NCBI GenBank assembly: GCA_028824715.1
Contig: JAPPCV010000091.1
Span: forward strand, 1-32,626
Origin: Boseongicola sp.
GTDB lineage: Bacteria; Pseudomonadota; Alphaproteobacteria; Rhodobacterales; Rhodobacteraceae
Direction: 5' to 3'
Length of the DNA stretch: 32,626 nucleotides
In this document: positions 1 to 7,370 of the stretch, piece by piece
How the letters are laid out: the number at the start of each line of letters is the position of its first letter
Position numbering within the stretch: position 1 is the first letter of the stretch
The notes under the pieces: model-generated
Database searches by the model: none
What the model saw: the letters and a program-made list of their open reading frames with translations, nothing else
What the model was told of the DNA's origin: nothing
Program-made: the position numbers and the translations under genes

Positions 1-167
1 CGGGGCGGGCGCTGTCGGTGGTGAAGTACATGACCGAGGAGCTGGACTTCCCGCCCGAGCGGCTGGCCGCCGCGGGCTTCGGCGAGTATCGGCCGGTCAA
101 CCCGGAAAACTCCGACGCCGCGAGGGCGCAGAACCGCCGCATCGAGCTCAAGCTCACCGAACGATGA
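1..167 (+). CDS. OmpA/MotB-type peptidoglycan-binding protein, C-terminal end only
   Basis: The reading frame is open from base 3 to a TGA at 165-167 and gives the last 54 residues of a protein that starts outside the window. The segment AAAGFGEYRPVNPENSDAAR followed by AQNRRIELKL is the typical end of an OmpA-family peptidoglycan-binding domain: a glycine-rich turn, then the conserved N-x-x-x-x-x-A-x-N-R-R-I-E stretch whose Arg and Asn belong to the diaminopimelate-binding surface. Such domains anchor outer-membrane or MotB-like proteins to the cell wall. Which member this is cannot be decided from the C-terminus. It is convergent with the CorC-like gene, 137 bp apart, and I see no clear terminator between them. 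Confidence 0.8.
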   Translation, partial: GRALSVVKYMTEELDFPPERLAAAGFGEYRPVNPENSDAARAQNRRIELKLTER

Positions 168-304
168 GCGCAGGCATGCGGGAATGACCATGAATTGCCG
201 GCTGGCGGTGCAGCGCGCCGTCGTTGGAAGACGGGTTCGGGATTCCGTCCGCCTGCCGCCGGGGCGTGGCGTGACCTTGGCAAAGGATGCCGGAATGGAC
301 GACG

Positions 305-1624
305 TCAGAGCGCCGAGATCTTGAGGCGCGTGATCCGGTTGTTGTGGCGTTCCAGGATCTCGAACCGGAATCCGTGGAACGAAAAGACCTGGCCGACCGT
401 GGGAATTGTCTGGGCTTCATGGATCACGAGACCCGCAACCGTCACGGCTTCGTTGTCCGGCATGGACCAGTCCGTCGCACGGTTCAGGTCCCGGATCGTC
501 ATGGCTCCGTCGACTACGCAATCTCCGCCTTCGGTTCGCTGCAGCGGATGCACCTCGTCAGGATCCAGTTCATCGGTGATTTCGCCGACGATCTCCTCGA
601 GGATGTCCTCAAGCGTGATCAGGCCTTCCAGTGCGCCGTATTCGTCAACGACCAGGGCAAAATGGGTTGACCGATGCAGGAATTGACGCATCTGGTCATC
701 CAGTGTCGTGGTCTCCGGGACGAAATAGGGCTTCATCGCCACGTCCATCGGGTCGAACCCCTCAAACGGATCGGAATTCGCCTCGAGATCTGACAGGCGG
801 GGGTGAATTGCGCGAAGCAGTTCCTTCGCGTGCAGGACCCCGATGATGTTCTCCTGCTCGCCACGAAAGATCGGCAGGCGCGTATGTGCCGAGTTCAGGC
901 AGAGTTCGATGATTTGTTGTGGCGGCAAGTCGGCATCGATCATTTCGATCTGGCTGCGATGGAGCATGATTTCCTCGACCGTTCGGTCGCCGAGATCAAG
1001 TGCGGCCAGCATTCGGTCGCGATGTTCCTTTTCGAGCACGCCTTCAGAATGGCCGAGCCGAAGTGCGCCCGCGATTTCCTCATGCACCGAGAGGATGCGG
1101 CTGTCCGGGTCAATCCGTACACCGAAGATGACCAGCACGCCGCGCACGACGGCTCGCACTGCATTCACGACGGGGTTCAGGACAAGGACGATCCATCCGA
1201 TGGGTCGGGCGACCCGGCTGGCGGCCGGCTCGGCGTTCGATATTGCATAGGTCTTTGGCAGAACCTCCGCGAAAATCAGCACGAGGAGCGTCATGAGCAG
1301 CGTGGCCAGGGCGACCCCGCTTTCCCCGAAGGCACGCGTGAACATGGCCGTTGCGAGGGAAGTGGCCAGGATGTTGACAAGGTTGTTGCCGAGAAGAATC
1401 GATCCGATGAGGCGCTCGCTGTCTTCGGTCACTTCGAGCGCGCGCGCGGCGCCACGTTCGCCTTTCTCGGCACGTGCCTTGAGCTTGCCGCGAGAAGCGG
1501 CGGTCAACGCGGTTTCGCTGCCGGAGAAGAAGGCGGACAGGATCAGGAGCAGCAGGATAGCGCCGCACGTCACCCAGAAACCGGCGTCGATCAGTGAAAG
1601 GGCGCTGTCCATCCTATTCGCCAA
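305..1624 (-). CDS. CorC/HlyC-family (CNNM-type) membrane protein with CBS pair
   Basis: 439 residues. The order is an N-terminal DUF21/CNNM transmembrane domain (about 12-190, with the SGSETALTAASRG motif and AEVLPKTYA), then a paired CBS domain (about 215-345, ending HFALVVDEYGALEGLITLED), then a C-terminal CorC_HlyC domain (about 355-435, with IPTVGQVFSFHGFRFEI). These proteins are inner-membrane divalent-cation (Mg2+/Co2+) transporters or efflux regulators; older names call them hemolysin-like. The listed start is a TTG at 1622-1624; an ATG at 1610-1612 gives a protein four residues shorter, and neither has a strong Shine-Dalgarno. It lies downstream of xerD on the same strand but 333 bp away, so it may have its own promoter. 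Substrate is not readable from the sequence. Confidence 0.9.
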   Translation of the reverse strand: MANRMDSALSLIDAGFWVTCGAILLLLILSAFFSGSETALTAASRGKLKARAEKGERGAARALEVTEDSERLIGSILLGNNLVNILATSLATAMFTRAFGESGVALATLLMTLLVLIFAEVLPKTYAISNAEPAASRVARPIGWIVLVLNPVVNAVRAVVRGVLVIFGVRIDPDSRILSVHEEIAGALRLGHSEGVLEKEHRDRMLAALDLGDRTVEEIMLHRSQIEMIDADLPPQQIIELCLNSAHTRLPIFRGEQENIIGVLHAKELLRAIHPRLSDLEANSDPFEGFDPMDVAMKPYFVPETTTLDDQMRQFLHRSTHFALVVDEYGALEGLITLEDILEEIVGEITDELDPDEVHPLQRTEGGDCVVDGAMTIRDLNRATDWSMPDNEAVTVAGLVIHEAQTIPTVGQVFSFHGFRFEILERHNNRITRLKISAL

Positions 1625-1957
1625 TCAGGGCCATTCTCGCTATATGAAGTGCCGGTGGCCGTCATTCAAGCAAGAGATGTGCGGGAGCGGACCAGAGCCC
1701 GCCATAGGGATCGCGCAGGGGAATGCGCGCTTCATGTTGTCACATGTAGCCAGAGCCAGTGCCTGACACGCATTGGGACCAGTGACTGGCTTCGGTCGCG
1801 AAGTAGGCGCGTTGGCGCGTGGCTTGGCCGAGCCGTCTTCAGGCGACGGAGGTTCACCGGTGCATTGCTGCATGGCCATGGGGGCCCGCCCGGCGTGGCC
1901 GGGCTCTTGTACCCGGTCCGAATCCGTCGTCGCACCGGCGGGACGTTCCAGGCCGGT
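1625..1957. other. 333-bp gap between xerD and the CorC-like gene
   Basis: No credible gene. The open frames here have no family resemblance and poor starts. The only structure I can point to is the GC-rich hairpin listed at 1888-1904. On the minus strand this would be the xerD 3' region plus the promoter region of the CorC-like gene, but I cannot pick a convincing promoter. Confidence 0.5.
1888..1904 (-). terminator. GC-rich hairpin downstream of xerD
   Basis: A perfect 7-bp stem, GCCCGGC / GCCGGGC, with a 3-nt loop, lies 54 to 70 bp past the xerD stop on the minus strand. It could stop or stall transcription or protect the 3' end, but there is no T-run after the stem on either strand. A classical intrinsic terminator is therefore not supported. 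Confidence 0.3.
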
Positions 1958-2884
1958 TCAATCTCTCGCAAGTGGGTGATGTTCCAGAACGAGTTCCTTG
2001 ACGCGGTCCTCCAGAACGTGCGTGTATATCTCGGTTGTGGCGATGTCCGAGTGACCCAGAAGGGTCTGGATGGCACGAAGGTCGGCGCCCCTGGCAAGCA
2101 GGTGCGTGGCAAAGGCATGTCGCAGGGTATGCGGAGTGACCCTGCCTGGCGAGATGCCTGCCGCGACGGCCAGTTCCTTGATCAACTGATAGAACCTGTG
2201 CCGCGTAAGGTGTCCGGACTTGCCGCGCGACGGAAAGAGATACCGCGATGGCGGGACGCCTTTATCCTTGCGGGCGACTTCCTCCAGTGCGTCCCGCCAA
2301 TCCAGCCAGGCGGACAGTGCAAGACGGGCTGGTTCGGAGAGCGGCAATATCCGCTCCTTGCCCCCCTTGCCACGCAAGAGAAGCAATTTCGGATTTCCCC
2401 GTACTGCCGTGACGGGCAGCGACACCAATTCGCTGACCCTTGAGCCTGTCGCATAGAGAACTTCCATCAGGCAGGTGTTCCTAAGCCGGTCACTTTGGCG
2501 ACCTGTCTCGCGCGCTGCTTCAAGAAGGCGATCAACCTCATCCTCGGACAAGATTCCAGGCAGGCGTCTTTCGGGTGCAGGCCCCTTTACGCGGATTGCA
2601 GGGTTGTCACGCCGCCAACCCGATTCAAAGGCAAAGCGATAGAATTGGCGGATGGCGGACAGGCGACGAACTCGGGTTGAACGCGCCAGACCGGATGCAT
2701 CAAGATCAATCAGGTAGTCCTCGACCCCCGTCTGATCTACGGTCAGAAGCCCGGAATCTTGTGTCTTCAGCCATCCCAGAAAGTCCTTCAGATCCCGTGC
2801 ATAAGCCATTTGCGTATTCTGGGAAGCATTGAGTTCAGCGACCTGGGCGTCGAGAAAGATCGTTATTCGCTCCGCCTCGTTCAT
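1958..2884 (-). CDS. xerD: Tyrosine recombinase XerD
   Basis: 308 residues, the normal XerC/XerD length. It has an N-terminal SAM-like DNA-binding domain (about 5-90) and a C-terminal catalytic domain. All catalytic residues are visible: R149 (ATGSRVSEL), K173 or K176 (GKGGKER), H252/R255 (HTLRH), H278 (LLGHSD) and nucleophile Y287 (TEIYTHV). XerD with XerC resolves chromosome dimers at dif near the septum together with FtsK. XerD rather than XerC is chosen for the LLGHSDIATTEIYTHV ending and for its place beside aroK-aroB; the XerC/XerD distinction is an inference. Its ATG (2882-2884) overlaps the stop of the upstream 515-aa gene as ATGA, so translation is probably coupled. An intact housekeeping recombinase, not a mobile-element integrase. 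Confidence 0.92.
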   Translation of the reverse strand: MNEAERITIFLDAQVAELNASQNTQMAYARDLKDFLGWLKTQDSGLLTVDQTGVEDYLIDLDASGLARSTRVRRLSAIRQFYRFAFESGWRRDNPAIRVKGPAPERRLPGILSEDEVDRLLEAARETGRQSDRLRNTCLMEVLYATGSRVSELVSLPVTAVRGNPKLLLLRGKGGKERILPLSEPARLALSAWLDWRDALEEVARKDKGVPPSRYLFPSRGKSGHLTRHRFYQLIKELAVAAGISPGRVTPHTLRHAFATHLLARGADLRAIQTLLGHSDIATTEIYTHVLEDRVKELVLEHHPLARD

Positions 2885-4428
2885 GCCTTGCCGTGTTCCA
2901 GCACCAGTTCGATTGCAACCTGCCGGGCCAAGGGTTCAAGACCAAGAGTTCGCAGCAGCATGAGGGATTGCTGCGTGGCATGCGGGTTGCCCGCCGCCCC
3001 GTCCATGAGCTGCAGAAGCGCGCGAAAAAGAGCCTCTCCACCGCGATCTCCCTCGATCAAGACGCGGTAGGAGGGGCCTGGGCCATGTGCCGCGAGACCG
3101 CGAACGACGGCTTGTGCAAGCATGTTCGGACCGGGCAATGCGCCGCGAAGCCCCTTTGCAATGGCAAGCAGAAACCGGCTTTCGATGCGGTCGCCAGCAA
3201 AATGCTCCGCGAGCACCGCATCTTCCGCCAGCAACGCGATTTCAAAGGCAATGCGCATGGCCGAATCCGAAAGATCAAGGCCTTCAAGGCGCGTCGCAAG
3301 CCATTTCGCAAAGGCCTTTTCGTAGCCCCCGGCTTTGGCCGCGTGCCAAGCCGGCTCCAAGGCCGAACTCACGAGACCGCCGTCTTCGGATTCCAAGGCG
3401 GTCATCAGCGACCCGACTGCACTGACGCGCTCCCAAATGCCGCCGGACGCAGCCGGCTTTCCTTCCGCGTAGACTTCGAGCAATCGGCTGATCGGCAGCG
3501 CGCTTGCCGCCGCGAGGCGCTCGGCAGCCCGAAGCCTCGCCTTCCATCCGGTTGTGCTGGAAAGATCCGCCACAGCAAAGGCAACCGGCAATTGCTCGGT
3601 CGGGATGCGCTCGCCGACGGCCTCGAACAGCCGGAATTGCAGGGGCGAAGGGAGCCGTGGCGGTGCCGGAAGTGGGTCGCCTTCGAAGAGTTCGGGATCA
3701 AGAAAGTGCAGCAGAAGCGCTTCTTCATCGGGCGTCAGGATTCCAAGCGCTTCGGCGTTTCCAAGCGTGAGTGCTGCAACATCCCAGTTTCCGAGCCGGG
3801 CAAGGCAAAAGATGCGTGCCGGGTACGTCGGCAAAATGTCCGGAGCGTTCTCGATGATGCGGCAGGCCTCGGTTTCGGTTCCCGTCAGCAAGGCGATGTC
3901 GAAGGCGCGGCGAAACCGCCGAGACTCCTCCGGACCGGCCCGGCGAATGATCTCGTCCGCTTCCTGCAAGTGGCCCATGGACAGGAGTCGGTCAATCCGC
4001 GCCAGAAAGAACCTGTCGTCGATGGCTGCGTCTATCGGCGGGTCAAACTGGCCAGTCAGCAAGTCACTCAGAAACCGATTGAGTACAGGTGGCCCATTGC
4101 TGCCGTCGGGAAGGGTTGAGACGGCACGGGCAAGATCGGCGGCTGAGCTGCGACCCCAGAGGCCGGGCGCAAGTCCGAGCTGTTCCGCAGGTTGCAGGCC
4201 CACTCCGTCCGGCGTGTTCCCGTCGAGAGGCAGTACCGCGATTTCCGATGGCAGCGCGGCAAGCGGTGTCACGTCGTTCTGGGCAGGTTCGGCCTGTGGA
4301 GGTGCCACGGAATTCGAAAGCCAGTCAATTGCGGAGAGCGGATGGTCGCTTGCCCAGGCGGCAGGCAGCAGGAGTTGCGCGACGAAAAGGCCGCATGCCA
4401 GCCGCATGAATGCTGAACTAGCCGCCAT
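2881..4428 (-). CDS. Conserved exported protein of unknown function (515 aa)
   Basis: I do not recognise a named family. Residues 8-27 (MRLACGLFVAQLLLPAAWAS) form a typical cleavable signal peptide, so the product is probably periplasmic. The mature part begins with a Pro/Ala-rich stretch (about 40-60). The rest is predicted almost all-helical, with repeated AL/RL/EA patterns such as LARLGNWDVAALTLGNAEAL, suggesting TPR- or Sel1-like helical repeats, but no repeat is clear enough to name. The first ATG (4426-4428) has a GGTGGA box about 6 nt upstream and is kept as the start; the ATG at 4405-4407 would start exactly at the signal peptide and avoid an 11-nt overlap with the preceding small gene. 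It is translationally coupled to xerD. The context suggests an operon but not a function. Confidence 0.75.
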   Translation of the reverse strand: MAASSAFMRLACGLFVAQLLLPAAWASDHPLSAIDWLSNSVAPPQAEPAQNDVTPLAALPSEIAVLPLDGNTPDGVGLQPAEQLGLAPGLWGRSSAADLARAVSTLPDGSNGPPVLNRFLSDLLTGQFDPPIDAAIDDRFFLARIDRLLSMGHLQEADEIIRRAGPEESRRFRRAFDIALLTGTETEACRIIENAPDILPTYPARIFCLARLGNWDVAALTLGNAEALGILTPDEEALLLHFLDPELFEGDPLPAPPRLPSPLQFRLFEAVGERIPTEQLPVAFAVADLSSTTGWKARLRAAERLAAASALPISRLLEVYAEGKPAASGGIWERVSAVGSLMTALESEDGGLVSSALEPAWHAAKAGGYEKAFAKWLATRLEGLDLSDSAMRIAFEIALLAEDAVLAEHFAGDRIESRFLLAIAKGLRGALPGPNMLAQAVVRGLAAHGPGPSYRVLIEGDRGGEALFRALLQLMDGAAGNPHATQQSLMLLRTLGLEPLARQVAIELVLEHGKA

Positions 4429-4552
4429 CCAGTTCCACCGGGGCGCTAACGTTGACTTGCTTCGGGCTCAGGTCGCCCACGTACGCGTAGACGATCACTG
4501 CTCCACCGAGAAGGATGAGCACAACGAACACGAGCTTCAGAAGACGAAGCAC
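4418..4552 (-). CDS. 44-residue single-pass membrane protein
   Basis: A short gene starting GTG at 4550-4552 and ending TAG at 4418-4420. A perfect AGGAGG sits 9 nt upstream of the GTG, which is strong support for translation. The product has one hydrophobic segment at residues 4-24 (LLKLVFVVLILLGGAVIVYA), then a YVGDLSP motif and a short acidic tail ending ELDGG. From memory, small proteins of this pattern (one membrane helix, then Y-x-GDLSP, then VxxPVxLD) occur next to aroK/xerD in Rhodobacterales; that is recall, not a search. Its end overlaps the start of the 515-aa exported protein gene by 11 nt, so the two, and xerD, are probably co-transcribed. The likely site is the inner membrane with the tail in the periplasm. 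Function unknown. Confidence 0.75.
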   Translation of the reverse strand: MLRLLKLVFVVLILLGGAVIVYAYVGDLSPKQVNVSAPVELDGG

Positions 4553-4666
4553 CTTTTTTGGCCTCCTGTACCAGTATTGCGGTATCGTGCCGAATCCGGC
4601 CGCGTCGGCTAGATTATATCTGGTATTTGCGAGAAGATCACGCCATTCAGGTCGGCAACGCGAAAA
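4553..4666. promoter_or_regulatory. Divergent promoter region between the small membrane-protein gene and aroK
   Basis: 114 bp separate two divergent translation starts, so promoters for both the xerD-side operon (minus) and aroK-aroB (plus) should lie here. The minus-strand AGGAGG is at 4562-4567. There is an AT-rich pocket at 4611-4621 (AGATTATATCT, a perfect 4-bp inverted repeat around TAT) that could be a -10 element for aroK, about 45 nt before its start, but I find no good -35 at the right spacing. Confidence 0.35.
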
Positions 4667-5236
4667 GTGATGCGGGAAGCGTCTGCCTTGCCCTTCAAGC
4701 TAAGGAAAACCGTTGTAATGGTGGGGATGATGGGAGCTGGCAAGAGCGCCATTGGAACCGCACTGGCAAAGCGTCTGGATGTCCCGTTCCTTGACAGTGA
4801 TGCCGAGATCGAACGGGCGGCGAGCCGGACCATCGCGGAGATTTTCGAACGCGATGGCGAGGAGTTCTTTCGTGCACGGGAGACGGAGGTGATTGCGCGA
4901 CTCCTGGGCGAAGACCCCATGATTCTGGCAACAGGCGGCGGGGCATTTCTCCGCGAGAACAACCGGACCCTGATTGGCGAGCAGGGTCTTTCGGTCTGGC
5001 TGCGGGCCGATCTTGACCTGCTTTGGCAGCGTGTGCGGCACAAGTCGACGCGGCCGCTGCTGCATACCAAGCGTCCGAAGCAAACCCTTGCGTCACTGTA
5101 CGAAGCACGCACACCCGTCTATGCGCTTGCCGACATGACGGTCGATGCGGACCCGCACTGTTCCATTGACGAAATGACGGATCGCGTGCTGAAGGCGCTT
5201 CGTGTCCGGGAAGACGTGCTGGCAGAATTTCGATGA
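4667..5236 (+). CDS. aroK: Shikimate kinase
   Basis: 189 residues, slightly above the 170-180 usual for shikimate kinase. It phosphorylates shikimate at the 3-hydroxyl with ATP in aromatic amino-acid synthesis, in the cytoplasm. Residues 20-27 (GMMGAGKS) are the Walker A loop; DSDAEIE supplies the shikimate/Mg-binding Asp; ATGGGAFLRE is the conserved shikimate-binding GGG segment; RPLL is the LID-region Arg. The start is GTG at 4667 with ATG directly after at 4670; the ATG is equally likely. There is no strong Shine-Dalgarno for either. The stop overlaps the aroB start as ATGA (5233-5236), so the two are translationally coupled. Confidence 0.95.
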   Translation: MMREASALPFKLRKTVVMVGMMGAGKSAIGTALAKRLDVPFLDSDAEIERAASRTIAEIFERDGEEFFRARETEVIARLLGEDPMILATGGGAFLRENNRTLIGEQGLSVWLRADLDLLWQRVRHKSTRPLLHTKRPKQTLASLYEARTPVYALADMTVDADPHCSIDEMTDRVLKALRVREDVLAEFR

Positions 5237-6348
5237 GAGACGAGGTCGTTCAAGTCGCGCTCGGCGACAGGAGCTACGATGTCCGCGTAGGTGAAGGCCT
5301 GATTGCGCGCGCGGGAGTCGAGATTCGACCGCTCCTGACGCGTCCTCGCGTGGCAGTGCTGACCGATGAGACCGTCGCGGAATTGCACCTCGCGACACTT
5401 CAGGCCGGGCTTGCCGCCGAAGGAATCTGCAGCGTGGTCTTGGCGCTTCCGGTCGGCGAAACTACCAAGAACTGGGGCATGCTGGAACGATCTGTCGAAT
5501 GGATGCTGGAGGAACGGATCGAACGCCGTGACGTCATGATTGCGCTCGGCGGCGGTGTCATTGGCGATCTGGGAGGGTTCGCCGCAGCGATCCTGCGACG
5601 TGGGATCAGGTTTGTTCAGGTGCCGACGACGCTTCTGGCGCAGGTTGACAGTTCCGTCGGCGGCAAGACGGGGATCAACTCGCCGCATGGCAAGAACCTG
5701 GTTGGATCGTTCCACCAGCCATCTCTGGTCCTTGCAGATACAGGCACACTCGCAACGCTGCGGCGACGCGATTTCCTTGCCGGCTACGGAGAGGTGGTCA
5801 AGTACGGCCTTATTGGAGACGTCGCATTCTTCGAATGGCTGGAAAAGAACGGCAGGACGCTGGTTGAAGGCGACCTGAACCTCAGGGTTCAGGCAGTGCG
5901 CCGCTCGGTGGAAATGAAGTCCGAAATCGTTGCGCAAGACGAGACCGAGACGGGGGACCGCGCATTGCTCAATCTGGGGCACACTTTTTGTCACGCGCTT
6001 GAAGCGGCCACGAACTACGGAGATCGCCTTTTGCATGGCGAAGGCGTGGCGCTTGGGTGTGCCCTGGCATTCGAGATGTCCGCGCGCATGGGCCTTTGTT
6101 CCCAGGAGGCGCCAGTCCGCGTGCGCGCGCATCTGGAATCAATGGACATGAAGTTCGATCTTGCCGGCATTCCTGGAGATCTTCCGGATGCAGGCACGTT
6201 GATCGGCCTCATGAGACAGGACAAGAAGGTCGTCGATGGCCGGCTTAGGATGGTGCTTGCTCGAGGCATTGGCGAAGCGTTCGTGGCCGAGGACGTTCCG
6301 CTTGACGTCCTGGAAGCGGTCCTGTCGGACGCGCTCGGCTCTACGTAG
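5233..6348 (+). CDS. aroB: 3-dehydroquinate synthase
   Basis: 371 residues, the usual AroB length. It converts DAHP to 3-dehydroquinate using NAD+ and a divalent metal, two steps before the shikimate made for AroK. Visible family marks are the NAD-binding GGGVIGDLGGFAA (about 104-116), VPTTLLAQVDSSVGGKTGIN (about 131-150), the GYGEVVKYGLI metal-site region with its Glu, and NLGHTFCHALE with metal-binding His; a second His is in HGEGVALG. Start ATG 5233 overlaps the aroK stop by four bases. No terminator is evident in the 254 bp before the next gene, which is convergent. Confidence 0.96.
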   Translation: MRDEVVQVALGDRSYDVRVGEGLIARAGVEIRPLLTRPRVAVLTDETVAELHLATLQAGLAAEGICSVVLALPVGETTKNWGMLERSVEWMLEERIERRDVMIALGGGVIGDLGGFAAAILRRGIRFVQVPTTLLAQVDSSVGGKTGINSPHGKNLVGSFHQPSLVLADTGTLATLRRRDFLAGYGEVVKYGLIGDVAFFEWLEKNGRTLVEGDLNLRVQAVRRSVEMKSEIVAQDETETGDRALLNLGHTFCHALEAATNYGDRLLHGEGVALGCALAFEMSARMGLCSQEAPVRVRAHLESMDMKFDLAGIPGDLPDAGTLIGLMRQDKKVVDGRLRMVLARGIGEAFVAEDVPLDVLEAVLSDALGST

Positions 6349-6602
6349 CCCAAGCGCCACTCGAATCTTCCGCGCCCGTGCTTTCGCGACGCAATCACGC
6401 ACTCTCCGCCGCGTCATGCGGGCAGGCATGGCGGCGAAGTCCCGGAGGCCCGTGAACTCGCCCTGTTCGAATTGCTCTCCGTTCCGGGCCACGGAGCGTG
6501 ACGAAGGCGGAACCAACCGGTGCCGCCGCATCGAGCCACTCCCGCATCCGCTTCAGGCAATGAACCTTGCAGTGTCGGGGTGCTGGGGAAGCCGGGTGGA
6601 CA

Positions 6603-7367
6603 TCAGAGCCCAAGCGCGTCGGACAACGCCATGGCCGACATCCCGCCGTCAATGCAGAGATCGGTTCCCTTGATCCAGCTGCTTTCAGTGCTGGCCAGGA
6701 AGATGATCAGGTCGGCAACCTCATCCGGCAATGCCGGTCGTCCGGCGCGCGCGACGTTTCTGGCCACAACTTCGCCGAAGGCGGCGATGAAGTCTTCAAG
6801 AATGCCAGTGCTGACGGCGCCAGGACTCACGCAATTCATGCGGACATCCATCCCGATCAGCCGTTCGGTGCTGGCCGCGGTCCAGGCGATCACGGCCTCC
6901 TTCGAGAGACTGTAGGCACGGACGTGGTCGATGTCGCGGCGCTTGATGAACGAATCGAGGCCCGACGGGTCCCGCAATGCCAGCAGGGCTCTCACTTCGT
7001 CGATGTTGTCACGCCAGTGCGCGCCCGCGCGAGATGCGACGTTGACGATGCTGGCACCCTTCGAGAGCAGCGGCAGGAGTGCTTCGGTCAGACGGACCAG
7101 GCCCAGCGCATTCACGGCGAGGACGGACTTTGCATTGCCGGGACGGGGCGGGATCCCCGCACAGGTGATCAGCGCGTCGAATTGTCCATGCGTCTTGGCG
7201 ACGGCAGCCTCGATCGAGGTCGGGTCCGCCATGTCGCATTCAAGCCAGGCACTTGCCGTGGCAGGTGCGGCAATGTCGAAGGCGACGACCTCGTGTCCTT
7301 CCGCCACCAGCTTTGTCGCGGTGGCCGCTCCAATTCCTGACGCTGCGCCGGTGAAGGCCACCCGCAT
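6603..7367 (-). CDS. Short-chain dehydrogenase/reductase (SDR)
   Basis: 254 residues, classical SDR length. Rossmann motif TGAASGIG at 6-13; D31 at the end of the second strand points to NAD rather than NADP; S112 (VNVASRAG) with Y152 and K156 (YSLSK) are the catalytic residues. The layout, with the short TCAGIPP in place of NNAG, the insertion around 115-150 and the IDGGMSA ending, resembles 3-alpha-hydroxysteroid dehydrogenase-like SDRs, but substrate cannot be read from this. GGAGG lies just upstream (7376-7380) of the ATG. It starts 3 bp after the sulfatase stop on the same strand, so the two form an operon; a role in oxidising or reducing the alcohol released by the sulfatase is an inference. 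Confidence 0.88.
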   Translation of the reverse strand: MRVAFTGAASGIGAATATKLVAEGHEVVAFDIAAPATASAWLECDMADPTSIEAAVAKTHGQFDALITCAGIPPRPGNAKSVLAVNALGLVRLTEALLPLLSKGASIVNVASRAGAHWRDNIDEVRALLALRDPSGLDSFIKRRDIDHVRAYSLSKEAVIAWTAASTERLIGMDVRMNCVSPGAVSTGILEDFIAAFGEVVARNVARAGRPALPDEVADLIIFLASTESSWIKGTDLCIDGGMSAMALSDALGL

Positions 7368-7370
7368 GGG

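Noticed and set aside
1958-2884. Integrase of a mobile element
   Set aside because: The protein is a standard-length Xer recombinase in a housekeeping operon, with no att sites or cargo beside it.
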